From Trichloromonas sp034002365 (GTDB lineage Bacteria > Desulfobacterota > Desulfuromonadia > Desulfuromonadales > Trichloromonadaceae): a stretch of 64,000 nucleotides of DNA. Below, in pieces: positions 19,174-27,127 of the stretch. The translations under genes were made by a program, and so were the position numbers. Position 1 is the stretch's first letter. Every line of letters begins with the position of its first letter. The stretch covers positions 7,088 to 71,087 of the forward strand of contig JAVFAR010000002.1 in assembly GCA_034002365.1 (NCBI GenBank), read 5' to 3'. A model generated the notes under the pieces. The model worked only from the letters and a program-made list of their open reading frames with translations. It ran no database searches and was not told the DNA's origin.

Positions 19174-20303
19174 AACCAAGCATGCGTCTGCAAAGCGTCC
19201 GCCTGCGCAACTTCAAGGCCATCGTCGACAGCAAGACGGTCAAACTCGGCCCGCTGACCGCCTTCATCGGCAACAACGGTGCCGGCAAGTCGAGCCTGAT
19301 CGAAGGACTCGAAACCTACCAGAGCATCGTCCGCGACGGGCTCGATACCGCCATGCAGCGCTGGCTGGGGATCGAGCACGCGCGCCACAAAGGGCAGGAG
19401 GCGAAGGAGAGGGCAGGGAAACTGGTCAATCCGATCGGCTTCGAAGTGTCCATCGGAGAGAGTCCGCGCAAGGTGCGCAAAATCGAGATGGAGGCGAACA
19501 ACGATCCGGCGGCCAACCGGATGTCCATCGGCAAGGAGATGATCAGCCCCGTTGACGCCTTTTTCGAACGCAATTTCAAGGAAATTGCCCAGACCTACGG
19601 TCCCGGTCGCTCGATCCTCTCCGCCCCACTGGCGGAATTTGAGGACTTGTCCCGGCATATTTTCGATTGGCAATTTCTGGCCCTGAGTCCCGAGCGCATG
19701 GGCATGCCTGTCCCGCAGCAGCGGACCGGCGGTGGCGTGCGTCTGGCGCGGGATGGTTCGAACGTCGCCGACTTTCTTCTCGACCTGCGCCGTATTGATC
19801 AGATTGCCTACGACGGCATCGTCGAAACGATGGCTTTTGTCCTCCCTTATGCTCGCGACATTCAGCCGTCCGTCACCTCGGAAATCGAACGCAAGGCCTG
19901 GCTGCAACTGACCGAAGCCGACTTCAAAGTGCCCGGCTGGATGCTCTCCACCGGCACCTTGCGGCTGCTGGCCCTGCTGGCGCTGCTTCGTCACCCCAGC
20001 CCGCCGCCGCTGATCGTGGTGGAAGAGATAGAAAACGGCCTCGATCCACGCAGCATCCATCTGATTGTCGAGGAGATTCGTAATGCCGTTCTCGACGGCA
20101 CCACCCAGGTGATTCTGACCACCCATTCTCCCTATCTTCTCGACCTGCTCACCCTCGAACATCTGGTGTTGGTCGAGCGTGACGATAAGGGGCAGCCGAT
20201 CTTTCTGCGCCCAGCCGACGATAAGAACCTGCAACGCTGGGCGACCGAATTCGCGCCGGGCAAGCTGTACACCATGGGGAATCTGGCGGGAGGGGGGAAA
20301 TGA
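19170..20303 (+). CDS. AAA_21 (OLD/RecF-like) ATPase of the defense cassette
   Basis: A 377-residue SMC/ABC-type ATPase. It starts MKPSMRLQSVRLRNFKAI with Walker A GNNGAGKSSL near residue 32. A signature-like STGTLRLLALLALL, Walker B LIVVEEIENGLDP and switch His TTHSPYLLD lie in the C-terminal half. There is no TOPRIM domain of its own, unlike OLD or GajA; the adjacent DUF4276 gene may supply it. The ATG overlaps the methyltransferase stop (ATGA) and its own stop overlaps the next ATG, so translation of all four genes is coupled. AAA_21/DUF4276 pairs occur in abortive-infection systems (AbiL type), the basis for a defensive reading. What triggers it is unknown. Confidence 0.85.
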   Translation: MKPSMRLQSVRLRNFKAIVDSKTVKLGPLTAFIGNNGAGKSSLIEGLETYQSIVRDGLDTAMQRWLGIEHARHKGQEAKERAGKLVNPIGFEVSIGESPRKVRKIEMEANNDPAANRMSIGKEMISPVDAFFERNFKEIAQTYGPGRSILSAPLAEFEDLSRHIFDWQFLALSPERMGMPVPQQRTGGGVRLARDGSNVADFLLDLRRIDQIAYDGIVETMAFVLPYARDIQPSVTSEIERKAWLQLTEADFKVPGWMLSTGTLRLLALLALLRHPSPPPLIVVEEIENGLDPRSIHLIVEEIRNAVLDGTTQVILTTHSPYLLDLLTLEHLVLVERDDKGQPIFLRPADDKNLQRWATEFAPGKLYTMGNLAGGGK

Positions 20304-20899
20304 GCAAGGTCGGATTTATCTTTGAATGCGGTCCGCAGGGTGCGGACAAGCAGGTCTGTGAATACCTGGCCAAACAGATTCGCGCAGGCATTGTCCCGGT
20401 GTCGCGGACCCTCGGCAACAAACCCAATCTTCTGCGCGATGCCGGCAAGGTTGCTGCCGAACTGTTGGCTGACGGCTGTGAGCGGGTGCTGATCGTCTGG
20501 GATTTACGTCCCGCTTGGCCCGACAAAAAGGATAGGCCTTGTCGTAAGACGGAGCGGGAGGCGATTCTCGCTGTCGTTGCCAAAGCCGGGCTCGACGGTC
20601 GGCCGGTCTATCTGGTTTGTATCGAGCAGGAACTGGAAAGCTGGCTACTGGCGGACGAGACGAAGATTTCATCCCATCTTTCAACTGCTGCCCACGCCTA
20701 TTCGGCAAAAAAGACCAGACACCCAGACCGGGTACCCAATCCAAAATCAGTGATGATGAATCACTTCCATGAAGCGCGGCGCGGGCGTTACGATGATCGT
20801 ATCCACGCGATCAAGGTCATTGCAGCGGGTGAAATCAACTTGGGAAAACTTGAACGATCCGTTAGTTTTGCTCGATTTGTAGAAAAATTAAGCTGTTAG
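20300..20899 (+). CDS. DUF4276 family protein (TOPRIM-like), partner of the ATPase
   Basis: A 199-residue protein. The pattern matches the TOPRIM-like DUF4276 fold: an early acidic residue (VGFIFECGPQGADKQV), a central strand ending in an Asp (ERVLIVWDLRPAW) and the family hallmark CIEQELESWLLAD. In AAA_21/DUF4276 pairs this subunit is thought to be the nuclease or RNA-acting effector; that role is inferred here. GGGAGGGGGG precedes the ATG, which overlaps the ATPase stop by four bases. It is the last gene of the cassette. The 96-base gap to cbiG is AT-richer than surrounding DNA and shows no terminator. Confidence 0.8.
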   Translation: MSKVGFIFECGPQGADKQVCEYLAKQIRAGIVPVSRTLGNKPNLLRDAGKVAAELLADGCERVLIVWDLRPAWPDKKDRPCRKTEREAILAVVAKAGLDGRPVYLVCIEQELESWLLADETKISSHLSTAAHAYSAKKTRHPDRVPNPKSVMMNHFHEARRGRYDDRIHAIKVIAAGEINLGKLERSVSFARFVEKLSC

Positions 20900-20995
20900 C
20901 ATTCAGGCGGGCCATTGCGCAATAATGCCCCTTTATGATTGAGAAGTTGAAAAAGCTTACCGTCTGATCGAGCTCTTTGAACGGAAATTGATTCC

Positions 20996-22030
20996 ATGAC
21001 CGATCTCGAAAAAAGTGCTGCTCTCGCCGTCGTCGCCATCACCGATGCGGGGGCGCGGCTGGCCCGGCGGATCGCCGCCCGGGCCGGTGATTGCGCCATC
21101 TATCTGCCGGAGCGGCTGCGGGAAACGGATGGCGGACACTATTTCGAGGCGCCGTTGGGCGAGGTGCTGCCCGAGCTTTTCAGGCGCCATCGGGAGCTGG
21201 TCTGCCTCCTGCCCATGGGGGTCGTCGTGCGCCTGCTCGCCCCCCATCTGCGCGGCGCGGTCCCGGAACCGGCGGTGGTGGTGATGGACGAGGCGGGCAA
21301 TTTCGCCGTCAGCCTGCTGGCCGGCCATGGCGGCGAGGGGAACGCGCTGGCGCGGAAAATGGCGGGGATCACCGGCGGTCGGTCGGTCGTCACCACTTCC
21401 GGCGACGGCGACGGCCCGCCGACCTGGGACGAGGCGGCCCGGCAGACAGGTCTGGTGCCGGAACCGGCGGCTAACCTGAAAAATCTCAATGACCAGCTGC
21501 TGGGGGGGGAGCGGATCGCCCTGGTCGACCGGCGGGGGCGAATTGCCCATCACTTCATCGAAATTCCCGGCCTAGAGCTTGCGGAAACCTTCAGCGCCGC
21601 TCTTAACAGCGGCGCGGCGGGCATGGTCTTCGTCACCCATCGGCTGGTGCCCAACCTCGACCGGATACCGAACCTGCTTTTGCTGCGCCCCCGGGATCTG
21701 GTTCTGGGTATCGGCTGCAGCCGGAACGTCTCGGCCGGGGAGATCGAGCGGGCGGTGAAGTGGGAGCTGGAGCGGGCTTTCCTGGCGCTGTCCAGCGTGG
21801 CCTGTCTGGCGGCCACCGCCGAAGGGGCCGAGGAACCCGGGCTCTGTGAGTTTGCCCGACGCTTCGGGCTGCCCATCGAAGGTCAGTCCGAGGCCTTTGG
21901 TTCCGGGATGGGGGATTGCGAAAAGGCAGCCCTTCTTTCGTCCCGTGGCGGTCGTTTGCTGGTGGCCAAAAAGAAGCATGGCCAGGTGATTTTGGCGATC
22001 GCCTCGAAAAACGATTCCGGCGGGGGATGA
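20996..22030 (+). CDS. cbiG: CbiG, cobalt-precorrin-5A hydrolase
   Basis: CbiG opens the delta-lactone of cobalt-precorrin-5A and releases acetaldehyde, a step specific to the anaerobic, early-cobalt route. The 344-residue protein has the N-terminal CbiG domain (LLPMGVVVRLLAPHL near 68, AVVVMDEAGNFAVSLLAGHGGEGN near 93-115). The C-terminal domain carries VLGIGCSRNVSAGEIE near 237. The first domains are intact and length is typical. It follows the defense cassette rather than the expected cbi neighbours. The ATG at 20996 has only a weak ACGGA upstream. Confidence 0.93.
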   Translation: MTDLEKSAALAVVAITDAGARLARRIAARAGDCAIYLPERLRETDGGHYFEAPLGEVLPELFRRHRELVCLLPMGVVVRLLAPHLRGAVPEPAVVVMDEAGNFAVSLLAGHGGEGNALARKMAGITGGRSVVTTSGDGDGPPTWDEAARQTGLVPEPAANLKNLNDQLLGGERIALVDRRGRIAHHFIEIPGLELAETFSAALNSGAAGMVFVTHRLVPNLDRIPNLLLLRPRDLVLGIGCSRNVSAGEIERAVKWELERAFLALSSVACLAATAEGAEEPGLCEFARRFGLPIEGQSEAFGSGMGDCEKAALLSSRGGRLLVAKKKHGQVILAIASKNDSGGG

Positions 22031-22081
22031 CCTTCCGCGGCGCCGTTTGCCGCGATGAATCCCGACCGGCCTGGAGGAACG

Positions 22082-23020
22082 ATGGACTGGCTCATTCCGG
22101 CGGCTTTCGCCCTTGACCTGCTGCTCGGCGATCCTTACGGCATGCCCCATCCGGTGGTGCTCATCGGCGCCGTCATCAACCGCTTGGAAATCCTCCTTGC
22201 CGGCCTCTTCAATAATCGCCGTCTGGCCGGAACGCTGCTGGCCGCTTTGACCCTGCTGGTGACGGCAGGGTTCGCCTGGGGTCTGTTGCGCCTGGCGGCG
22301 GAGATCCATCCTCTGCTCGGTCTGGCCGCCGGCGTCTGGCTGGCCTACACGACCCTGGCCCTGCGTGCCCTGCATCGGCTGAGCCGCGAGGTGGTGCGTT
22401 TTGTCGAGCAGAAACGGTTGGCCGAGGCGCGGCGGGCCCTGTCGCTCATCGTCGGACGGGAAACCGCGGCCCTCGACGAGGAAGGGATTCTGCGCGCCTG
22501 CATCGAAACGGTCGCGGAAAACACCTCGAGCGCCGTGGTCGCCCCGCTCTTCTATCTGGCCGTCGGCGGTCCGGTCCTGGCTCTGCTCCACAAGGCGGCG
22601 GGCACCCTCGATGCCATGGTCGGTTACCGCGACGGCCTCTATCGAGAACTCGGCTGGGCCTCGGCCCGCCTCGACGATCTCTTCAATCTGCTCCCGGCCC
22701 GCCTGACCGGCATGCTCATGGCCCTGGCGGCACCTTTCTGCGGACTCGGCGGCTGCCGGGCCTGGCGCGTCATGCTTCGTGATGCCCGCAAGCACGCCAG
22801 CCCCAACGCCGGTTTTCCCGAGGCGGCCATGGCCGGCGCTCTCGGCGTGCGCCTCGGCGGCCCGGCCGTCTATTTCGGTCGGCGGGTCGAGAAACCGACC
22901 CTGGGGGACGATATTCGGCCGGTGACCGTCACCGACTACTACGGCGCCTTGCGGCTGACCTATCTCACCGCCTTGCTGGCCCTCGGGCTGGCGGTGTGGC
23001 TGGTTTATCTCGCGGGATAA
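22082..23020 (+). CDS. cbiB: CbiB/CobD, adenosylcobinamide-phosphate synthase
   Basis: A 312-residue inner-membrane protein that attaches (R)-1-amino-2-propanol (or its phosphate) to adenosylcobyric acid. The family motif LDLLLGDPYGMPHPV is at residues 10-24. RDARKHASPNAGFPEAAMAG, near residue 235, is the other diagnostic stretch. Several hydrophobic helices are evident at both ends. The ATG at 22082 has TGGAGG seven bases upstream and was preferred over an in-frame ATG nine codons earlier. It lies 51 bases after cbiG and is the last cobalamin gene in this run. Confidence 0.93.
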   Translation: MDWLIPAAFALDLLLGDPYGMPHPVVLIGAVINRLEILLAGLFNNRRLAGTLLAALTLLVTAGFAWGLLRLAAEIHPLLGLAAGVWLAYTTLALRALHRLSREVVRFVEQKRLAEARRALSLIVGRETAALDEEGILRACIETVAENTSSAVVAPLFYLAVGGPVLALLHKAAGTLDAMVGYRDGLYRELGWASARLDDLFNLLPARLTGMLMALAAPFCGLGGCRAWRVMLRDARKHASPNAGFPEAAMAGALGVRLGGPAVYFGRRVEKPTLGDDIRPVTVTDYYGALRLTYLTALLALGLAVWLVYLAG

Positions 23021-23112
23021 AGCGGTTGTCTCGTTTGTTCGCCCGGCGCGGGCGGAAGCAACACGTGGTTTTGGATTTTTTCTATGAACAGGATTTCCCC
23101 GGGAGAGGGGCC

Positions 23113-24144
23113 ATGGATCAATTGACCCTGATAGAGCGTTTTCGCGAGAACGAAGAGCTGGCCCGCAAGTTCCACGAGGTGGAAAGCAATATCCTTTCGG
23201 TTCTCAACTTCCGGGATTTTTTCGAACATCTGCTTCTCGACATCGGCGAGATCTTCGCCATTCCCCTGGTCTGGTTCACTCTGATCGATGATGTGGATCT
23301 CTGCCGCCTGATCCGCCATTCGGCGACCAGCAAGGTATTGCGCGAGCGTATCCAGATGGTCAGCCGTGAAACCTTTGGCGGGCTTCTCCCCGATACGCAG
23401 TGCCCGCTGCTGGTGAATGAAGGCTTGCATCGCTACCTGCGGCTGATGCCCCCGCGCTGTTATCCCGCCCTCGGCTCTCTGGCCCTGGTGCCGGTCACCC
23501 TCGACGGCGAGGTGGTCGGCAGCCTCAATCTCGCCGACCGCTCCGTTTCCCGTTATGCCCCCGGGCTGAATACGGTGCTGGTGGAACGGCTGGCGCTCAA
23601 GGTCTCCCTCTGTCTCTCCAACGTCACTGCCCACGAAAAGCTGCAGAAGGTCGCCCACCACGACCCGCTCACCGATCTCCTCAACCGGCGGGCGATGGAG
23701 AGCATCCTGCAGCGGGAGTTCGACCGGGCGCTGCGTTATGAACGCCCCCTTTCGCTGGTCTTCATCGATCTCGACGACTTTAAGCGGGTCAACGACACCC
23801 ACGGACACGATTGCGGCGACCTGCTGCTCAAACATCTCGCTGACGGCATGAGCCGCCTGTGTCGGGCCTCGGACGTGGTCACCCGCTTTGCCGGCGACGA
23901 GTTCGTGCTGATCCTCCCGGAAACCGGCAAGGAACGGACCGAGCAGCTGATGGCGCGGATTCTCGGCGAACTGGCGCGGCGGCCCCTGCTGCTCGACGGA
24001 GAGCAGATCTTCGTAGCGGCCAGTTACGGCATCGCTTCCACCGAGGACGGCGCTATCGGCGATGCCGCCGGACTGCTCAAGGCCGCCGACCAGATGCTGT
24101 ACAGCTTGAAAGCCAAGCGCAAACAGGGGGAACCCGATGTCTAG
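23113..24144 (+). CDS. DUF484/GAF-like diguanylate cyclase
   Basis: A 343-residue soluble protein. Residues 1-180 resemble the GAF-like DUF484 domain (NEELARKFHEVESNILSVLN, LALVPVTLDGEVVGSLNLAD). Residues 185-343 are a GGDEF domain (HHDPLTDLLNRRAM) whose active-site loop reads RFAGDEF, that is AGDEF instead of GGDEF. That substitution occurs in active cyclases. The start at 23113 (MDQLTLIERF) has GGAGAGG upstream; a longer frame starts inside cbiB and looks spurious. Its stop overlaps the dihydrouridine synthase start by eight bases, so the two genes are probably co-transcribed although unrelated in function. Confidence 0.87.
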   Translation: MDQLTLIERFRENEELARKFHEVESNILSVLNFRDFFEHLLLDIGEIFAIPLVWFTLIDDVDLCRLIRHSATSKVLRERIQMVSRETFGGLLPDTQCPLLVNEGLHRYLRLMPPRCYPALGSLALVPVTLDGEVVGSLNLADRSVSRYAPGLNTVLVERLALKVSLCLSNVTAHEKLQKVAHHDPLTDLLNRRAMESILQREFDRALRYERPLSLVFIDLDDFKRVNDTHGHDCGDLLLKHLADGMSRLCRASDVVTRFAGDEFVLILPETGKERTEQLMARILGELARRPLLLDGEQIFVAASYGIASTEDGAIGDAAGLLKAADQMLYSLKAKRKQGEPDV

Positions 24145-25105
24145 GCCCGCCCTTTTGCCCTGGGAGGCCGATAGCCGGCCACTGATGCTGGCGCCGATGC
24201 AGGGCCTGACCAACCGTGCCCTGCGCGCCGAGTTCGCCCATTGGGTGCGCCCCGATGTCCTCTTCACCGAGTTCGTGCGGGTCCGCGGCGCCTCGGTCAA
24301 GCGGCGCGTTTCCGCCGCCGACCGCCGGGAGATCGCCGCCGCGGAAGGGGGCATTCCCCTGGTGACCCAGCTCATCGGCCACGGCGTCGAGGCGCTGACG
24401 GCGGCGGCCAGGGAAGCCCAGGCGGCCGGGGCGGTCCACATCAGCCTCAATATGGGCTGCCCTTACGGCCGTACCACCTCGGGTCTGACCGGCGGCAACA
24501 TGCTGCGCCGACCCGAACTGCTTGCTGAACTGCTGCCGGCCCTGCGCGCGGCCGTCACCGGCGGCTTCTCCATCAAGCTGCGCGCCGGTTACGACGATCC
24601 CCGGCAGATCTTCTCGCTGCTCCCCCTGTTCGAGACATCCGGGGTCGATTTTCTCGTTCTTCATCCCCGCACCGTCAAGCAGGAATACGCCGGTGAGGCC
24701 GATCACGCCCTCACCGCCGACGTGGTGCGCGCCACCGCCCTGCCGGTCATCGCCAACGGCGACATCCGCACCGCCGAAGGGGGCCGGCGGGTGCTGGAGG
24801 CGACCGGCGCTAGCGGGCTGATGCTCGGGCGCGGAGCCATCGCCGACCCGCTGCTTTTCGAACGGCTGCGGGGGCGGGCGTCGGCCACGCCGTGCCGGGC
24901 CGAGCGAGGAGCGATGCTGCGCCGCTATCTCAGCGGACTGCACGGGCGCTACCGGGAACTGTTCTGCGGCGACGCCCAGGTGCTGGCCAGGCTCAAGGCA
25001 GTGCTCTGCACCATGGACGACCCCGATTTCGCCGCGGCGGCGCGCGACCTGAAGCGGGCCGCGACCCTGCCCCGGTTTCTCGCGCTGGTGGAAGGGCTGG
25101 GCTGA
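24137..25105 (+). CDS. tRNA-dihydrouridine synthase family protein
   Basis: A 322-residue FMN-dependent TIM-barrel enzyme that reduces uridines in tRNA. The family N-terminus LMLAPMQGLTNRALR is present, with NMGCPYGRTTSGLTGGNM around residue 112. Its Cys is the catalytic proton donor of Dus enzymes, although the following sequence differs from the usual GCPxKKV. The phosphate-binding HPRT and NGDIRT stretches plus GLMLGRGAI near 235 complete the pattern. Which of the DusA/B/C subgroups it belongs to is uncertain. It overlaps the preceding cyclase gene and is followed at one base by the DUF3820 gene. Confidence 0.88.
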   Translation: MSRPALLPWEADSRPLMLAPMQGLTNRALRAEFAHWVRPDVLFTEFVRVRGASVKRRVSAADRREIAAAEGGIPLVTQLIGHGVEALTAAAREAQAAGAVHISLNMGCPYGRTTSGLTGGNMLRRPELLAELLPALRAAVTGGFSIKLRAGYDDPRQIFSLLPLFETSGVDFLVLHPRTVKQEYAGEADHALTADVVRATALPVIANGDIRTAEGGRRVLEATGASGLMLGRGAIADPLLFERLRGRASATPCRAERGAMLRRYLSGLHGRYRELFCGDAQVLARLKAVLCTMDDPDFAAAARDLKRAATLPRFLALVEGLG

Positions 25106-25106
25106 C

Positions 25107-25340
25107 ATGGAAATCCCCCAGTTCAATTCGGCGCACCTGCTCGAACTGGCGCGGGCGCGCATGCCCTACGGCAAATACCAGGGCCGACGACTGATCGATC
25201 TGCCCGAGCGCTACGTCGTCTGGCTGGCCGGTCAGGGCTTTCCCGCCGGAAAGCTCGGCCGTCAGTTGCAGGAGGTGCACGAAATCAAGGTCAATGGGCT
25301 GGAGTATCTCTTCGACCCCTTGCGGGGGATTGAGGAGTGA
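25107..25340 (+). CDS. DUF3820 family protein
   Basis: A small 77-residue protein with the DUF3820 core MPYGKYQGRRLIDLPERYVV followed by a predicted helical C-terminus. Members are annotated as putative quorum-sensing-regulated virulence factors in some genomes, but no biochemical role is established and none should be inferred. It follows the dihydrouridine synthase stop by one base, so it is translationally linked. The last codons (EE, stop TGA) lie within a G-rich heptamer tandem repeat that fills the gap to the next gene. Confidence 0.8.
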   Translation: MEIPQFNSAHLLELARARMPYGKYQGRRLIDLPERYVVWLAGQGFPAGKLGRQLQEVHEIKVNGLEYLFDPLRGIEE

Positions 25341-25387
25341 GGAGTGAGGATTGAGGAGTGAGGAGTGAGGAGTGGGGAGTGAGGAGG
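25328..25387. repeat. Heptameric G-rich tandem repeat
   Basis: About eight degenerate copies of TGAGGAG with ATTGAGG and TGGGGAG variants. The array covers the end of the DUF3820 gene and the whole spacer before the Fe-S protein gene, including its ribosome binding site. Similar heptamers occur at 53150-53169. Confidence 0.8.
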
Positions 25388-25391
25388 TGCG

Positions 25392-26270
25392 ATGGATTTG
25401 CCGAAGCTGATGGTCGAGACAATCGAGGTCTTCTGTGCCGAATCGCCGGCCAACTCCCTTGCCGGCAACGGCGGCGAGGCGGTTTGGGGGATGCCGCTGG
25501 TCGGCTTTTCCCGGGGGGATGATCCTCTTTATGCGCGCATCAAGGCGGATATCGGGGAGTTTCTCTGGACCCCGGAAGAAGCCTTTGCCCAGGCGTTTCC
25601 CGAGGCGCCCGTCGCCGCCGGGGAGTTGAGCGTGGTCAGCTGGATTCTGCCGCAGACGGCGGCGACCCGGGCCGATCAGCGGGCCGAGGCCGAACTCCCC
25701 GCCGAGCGCTGGAGCCGTTCGCGGCTGTACGGCGAAATCTTCAACGAACGCCTGCGCGCCCATCTCGTCGAAAAGCTCGCCGTCCTTGGCATTCAAGCGG
25801 CCGCTCCGGCCCTGCTCCCCGGCTTCGCCTACCGGCAATCCCCGCGCTTTGGGCTGGCTTCCAACTGGTCGGAACGCCATGCCGCCCACATCGCCGGGCT
25901 CGGCACCTTCGGCCTCAGCGACGGGCTCATTACCCCCCTCGGCAAGGCCATGCGCTGCGGTTCGGTAGTGGTGCGGGCCGAGCTGCCGGCGACGCCGCGC
26001 CCCTATGCCGGACACCGGGACTGGTGCCTCTATCACGCCAAGGGCACTTGCGGCCTCTGCGCCCGCCGCTGTCCGGCCGGAGCGATTGATGAAAGGGGGC
26101 ACGACAAGGTGAAATGTCACGCCTACATCCGCGAGGTCACCGCCGTCCACGCCCGCGCCCTGCTCGGCGCCGAAGTCACCCCCTGCGGCCTCTGCCAGGT
26201 GGGCATCCCCTGCGAAGAGCGGATTCCGCCGGGCCTGACGGTGCCAGGAGGCGTCGATCCTCCGAAGTAA
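25392..26270 (+). CDS. QueG-like iron-sulfur protein (epoxyqueuosine reductase-related)
   Basis: A 292-residue protein. The central region (GLASNWSERHAAHIAGLGTFGLSDGLITPLG) is the pattern seen in QueG and reductive dehalogenase-like proteins for corrinoid contact. The C-terminal half carries two 4Fe-4S-type Cys clusters (CGLCARRCPAGAID, and CHAYI with CGLCQVGIPC). True QueG makes queuosine in tRNA. The family also includes paralogs of unknown function, and this one is shorter than typical QueG (about 350-380) and lacks its C-terminal repeat region, so the substrate is uncertain. A B12-dependent role would fit this cobalamin-rich neighbourhood. The ATG at 25392 follows GAGGAGG. Confidence 0.75.
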   Translation: MDLPKLMVETIEVFCAESPANSLAGNGGEAVWGMPLVGFSRGDDPLYARIKADIGEFLWTPEEAFAQAFPEAPVAAGELSVVSWILPQTAATRADQRAEAELPAERWSRSRLYGEIFNERLRAHLVEKLAVLGIQAAAPALLPGFAYRQSPRFGLASNWSERHAAHIAGLGTFGLSDGLITPLGKAMRCGSVVVRAELPATPRPYAGHRDWCLYHAKGTCGLCARRCPAGAIDERGHDKVKCHAYIREVTAVHARALLGAEVTPCGLCQVGIPCEERIPPGLTVPGGVDPPK

Positions 26271-26298
26271 CGGAAAGCTCTTTGGCCGGGCAAGATAA

Positions 26299-26337
26299 GA
26301 AAACCGGCCGGTTCCTTTGTGGAACCGGCCGGTTTTC
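26299..26337. terminator. Strong bidirectional terminator
   Basis: A 17-base perfect stem (GAAAACCGGCCGGTTCC with its complement) and a TTTGT loop separate the convergent QueG-like and cbiO genes. Confidence 0.9.
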
Positions 26338-26356
26338 TTCGTTTCTCTACGTCGGT

Positions 26357-27127
26357 TCAGATCGGCGGTTCGGGGCGGTTAGGGCCGCAGTTGGGGCAGC
26401 CTTGCATGCGCAGGGGTTTTTCCAGGCGGCTGCGGGCGAGGAGGGCGTCGTCGCTGAAGATTTGGGCGGTGGGGCCGTCGGCGACGACCCGGCCTTCGTG
26501 CAGAACGATGGTGCGTTCGCAAAGGTCGAGGACCAGGTCGAGATCGTGGGTGGCGATGATCTTGGTGTGGCGGAAGCCGCGCAGCAGCTCGATGAGCCGC
26601 CGGCGGGCGCGGGGGTCGAGGCCGGTGGTCGGTTCGTCCATGACCAGGATGTCGGGGGACATGGAGAGGACCGAGGCGATGGCGACGGCGCGCTTTTCGC
26701 CGCCGGAGAGTTTATAGGGGGGGCGGTCGCGCAGGTGTTCGGCCTCGACCTGGGCGAGGGCCGCCAGCACGCGCTCTTCCACCTCGGCGGGGGGAAGCCC
26801 GAGGTTGAGAGGGCCGAAGGCGACGTCGTCGAAGACCGTCGGCATGAAGAGCTGGTCGTCGGGATCCTGAAAGACCATGCCGACGGTGCGGCGCGCGTCC
26901 GGCAGGGTCGCCTTGCTCAAGGGGAAGTCGCCGATGCGCACCAGCCCCTTGGCCGGACTCAGGCAGCCGTTGAGGTGCCGCAGCAGGGTCGACTTGCCGG
27001 CGCCGTTGGCGCCGACCACGGCCACCGCCTCGCCGTGATGGATGCAGAAACTCAGGCCGCGCACGGCCGGGGTGCCGTCGGGGTAGGCGTATTCCAGATC
27101 CCTGACTTCGACGATGTGATGGCTCAT
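26357..27127 (-). CDS. cbiO: CbiO/NikO, ATPase of an ECF-type cobalt or nickel transporter
   Basis: A 256-residue ABC ATPase that energises the CbiQ-type transmembrane protein. Walker A is GANGAGKSTL near residue 40 and the Q-loop is FQDPDDQLF. The signature is KLSGGEKRAVAIA, Walker B LVMDEPTTGLDP and the switch His THDLDL. The C-terminus has an extra CPNCG dithiol tail of unclear purpose. The ATG overlaps the cbiQ stop (ATGA). Whether the transporter carries Co or Ni cannot be read from this subunit. The adjacent nikR and the NikM-type component at 31953 tilt towards Ni, while local cobalamin genes offer a need for Co. Confidence 0.9.
   Translation of the reverse strand: MSHHIVEVRDLEYAYPDGTPAVRGLSFCIHHGEAVAVVGANGAGKSTLLRHLNGCLSPAKGLVRIGDFPLSKATLPDARRTVGMVFQDPDDQLFMPTVFDDVAFGPLNLGLPPAEVEERVLAALAQVEAEHLRDRPPYKLSGGEKRAVAIASVLSMSPDILVMDEPTTGLDPRARRRLIELLRGFRHTKIIATHDLDLVLDLCERTIVLHEGRVVADGPTAQIFSDDALLARSRLEKPLRMQGCPNCGPNRPEPPI

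Noticed and set aside
25328..25387. CRISPR array
   Set aside because: Contiguous 7-base repeats without spacers and without cas genes.
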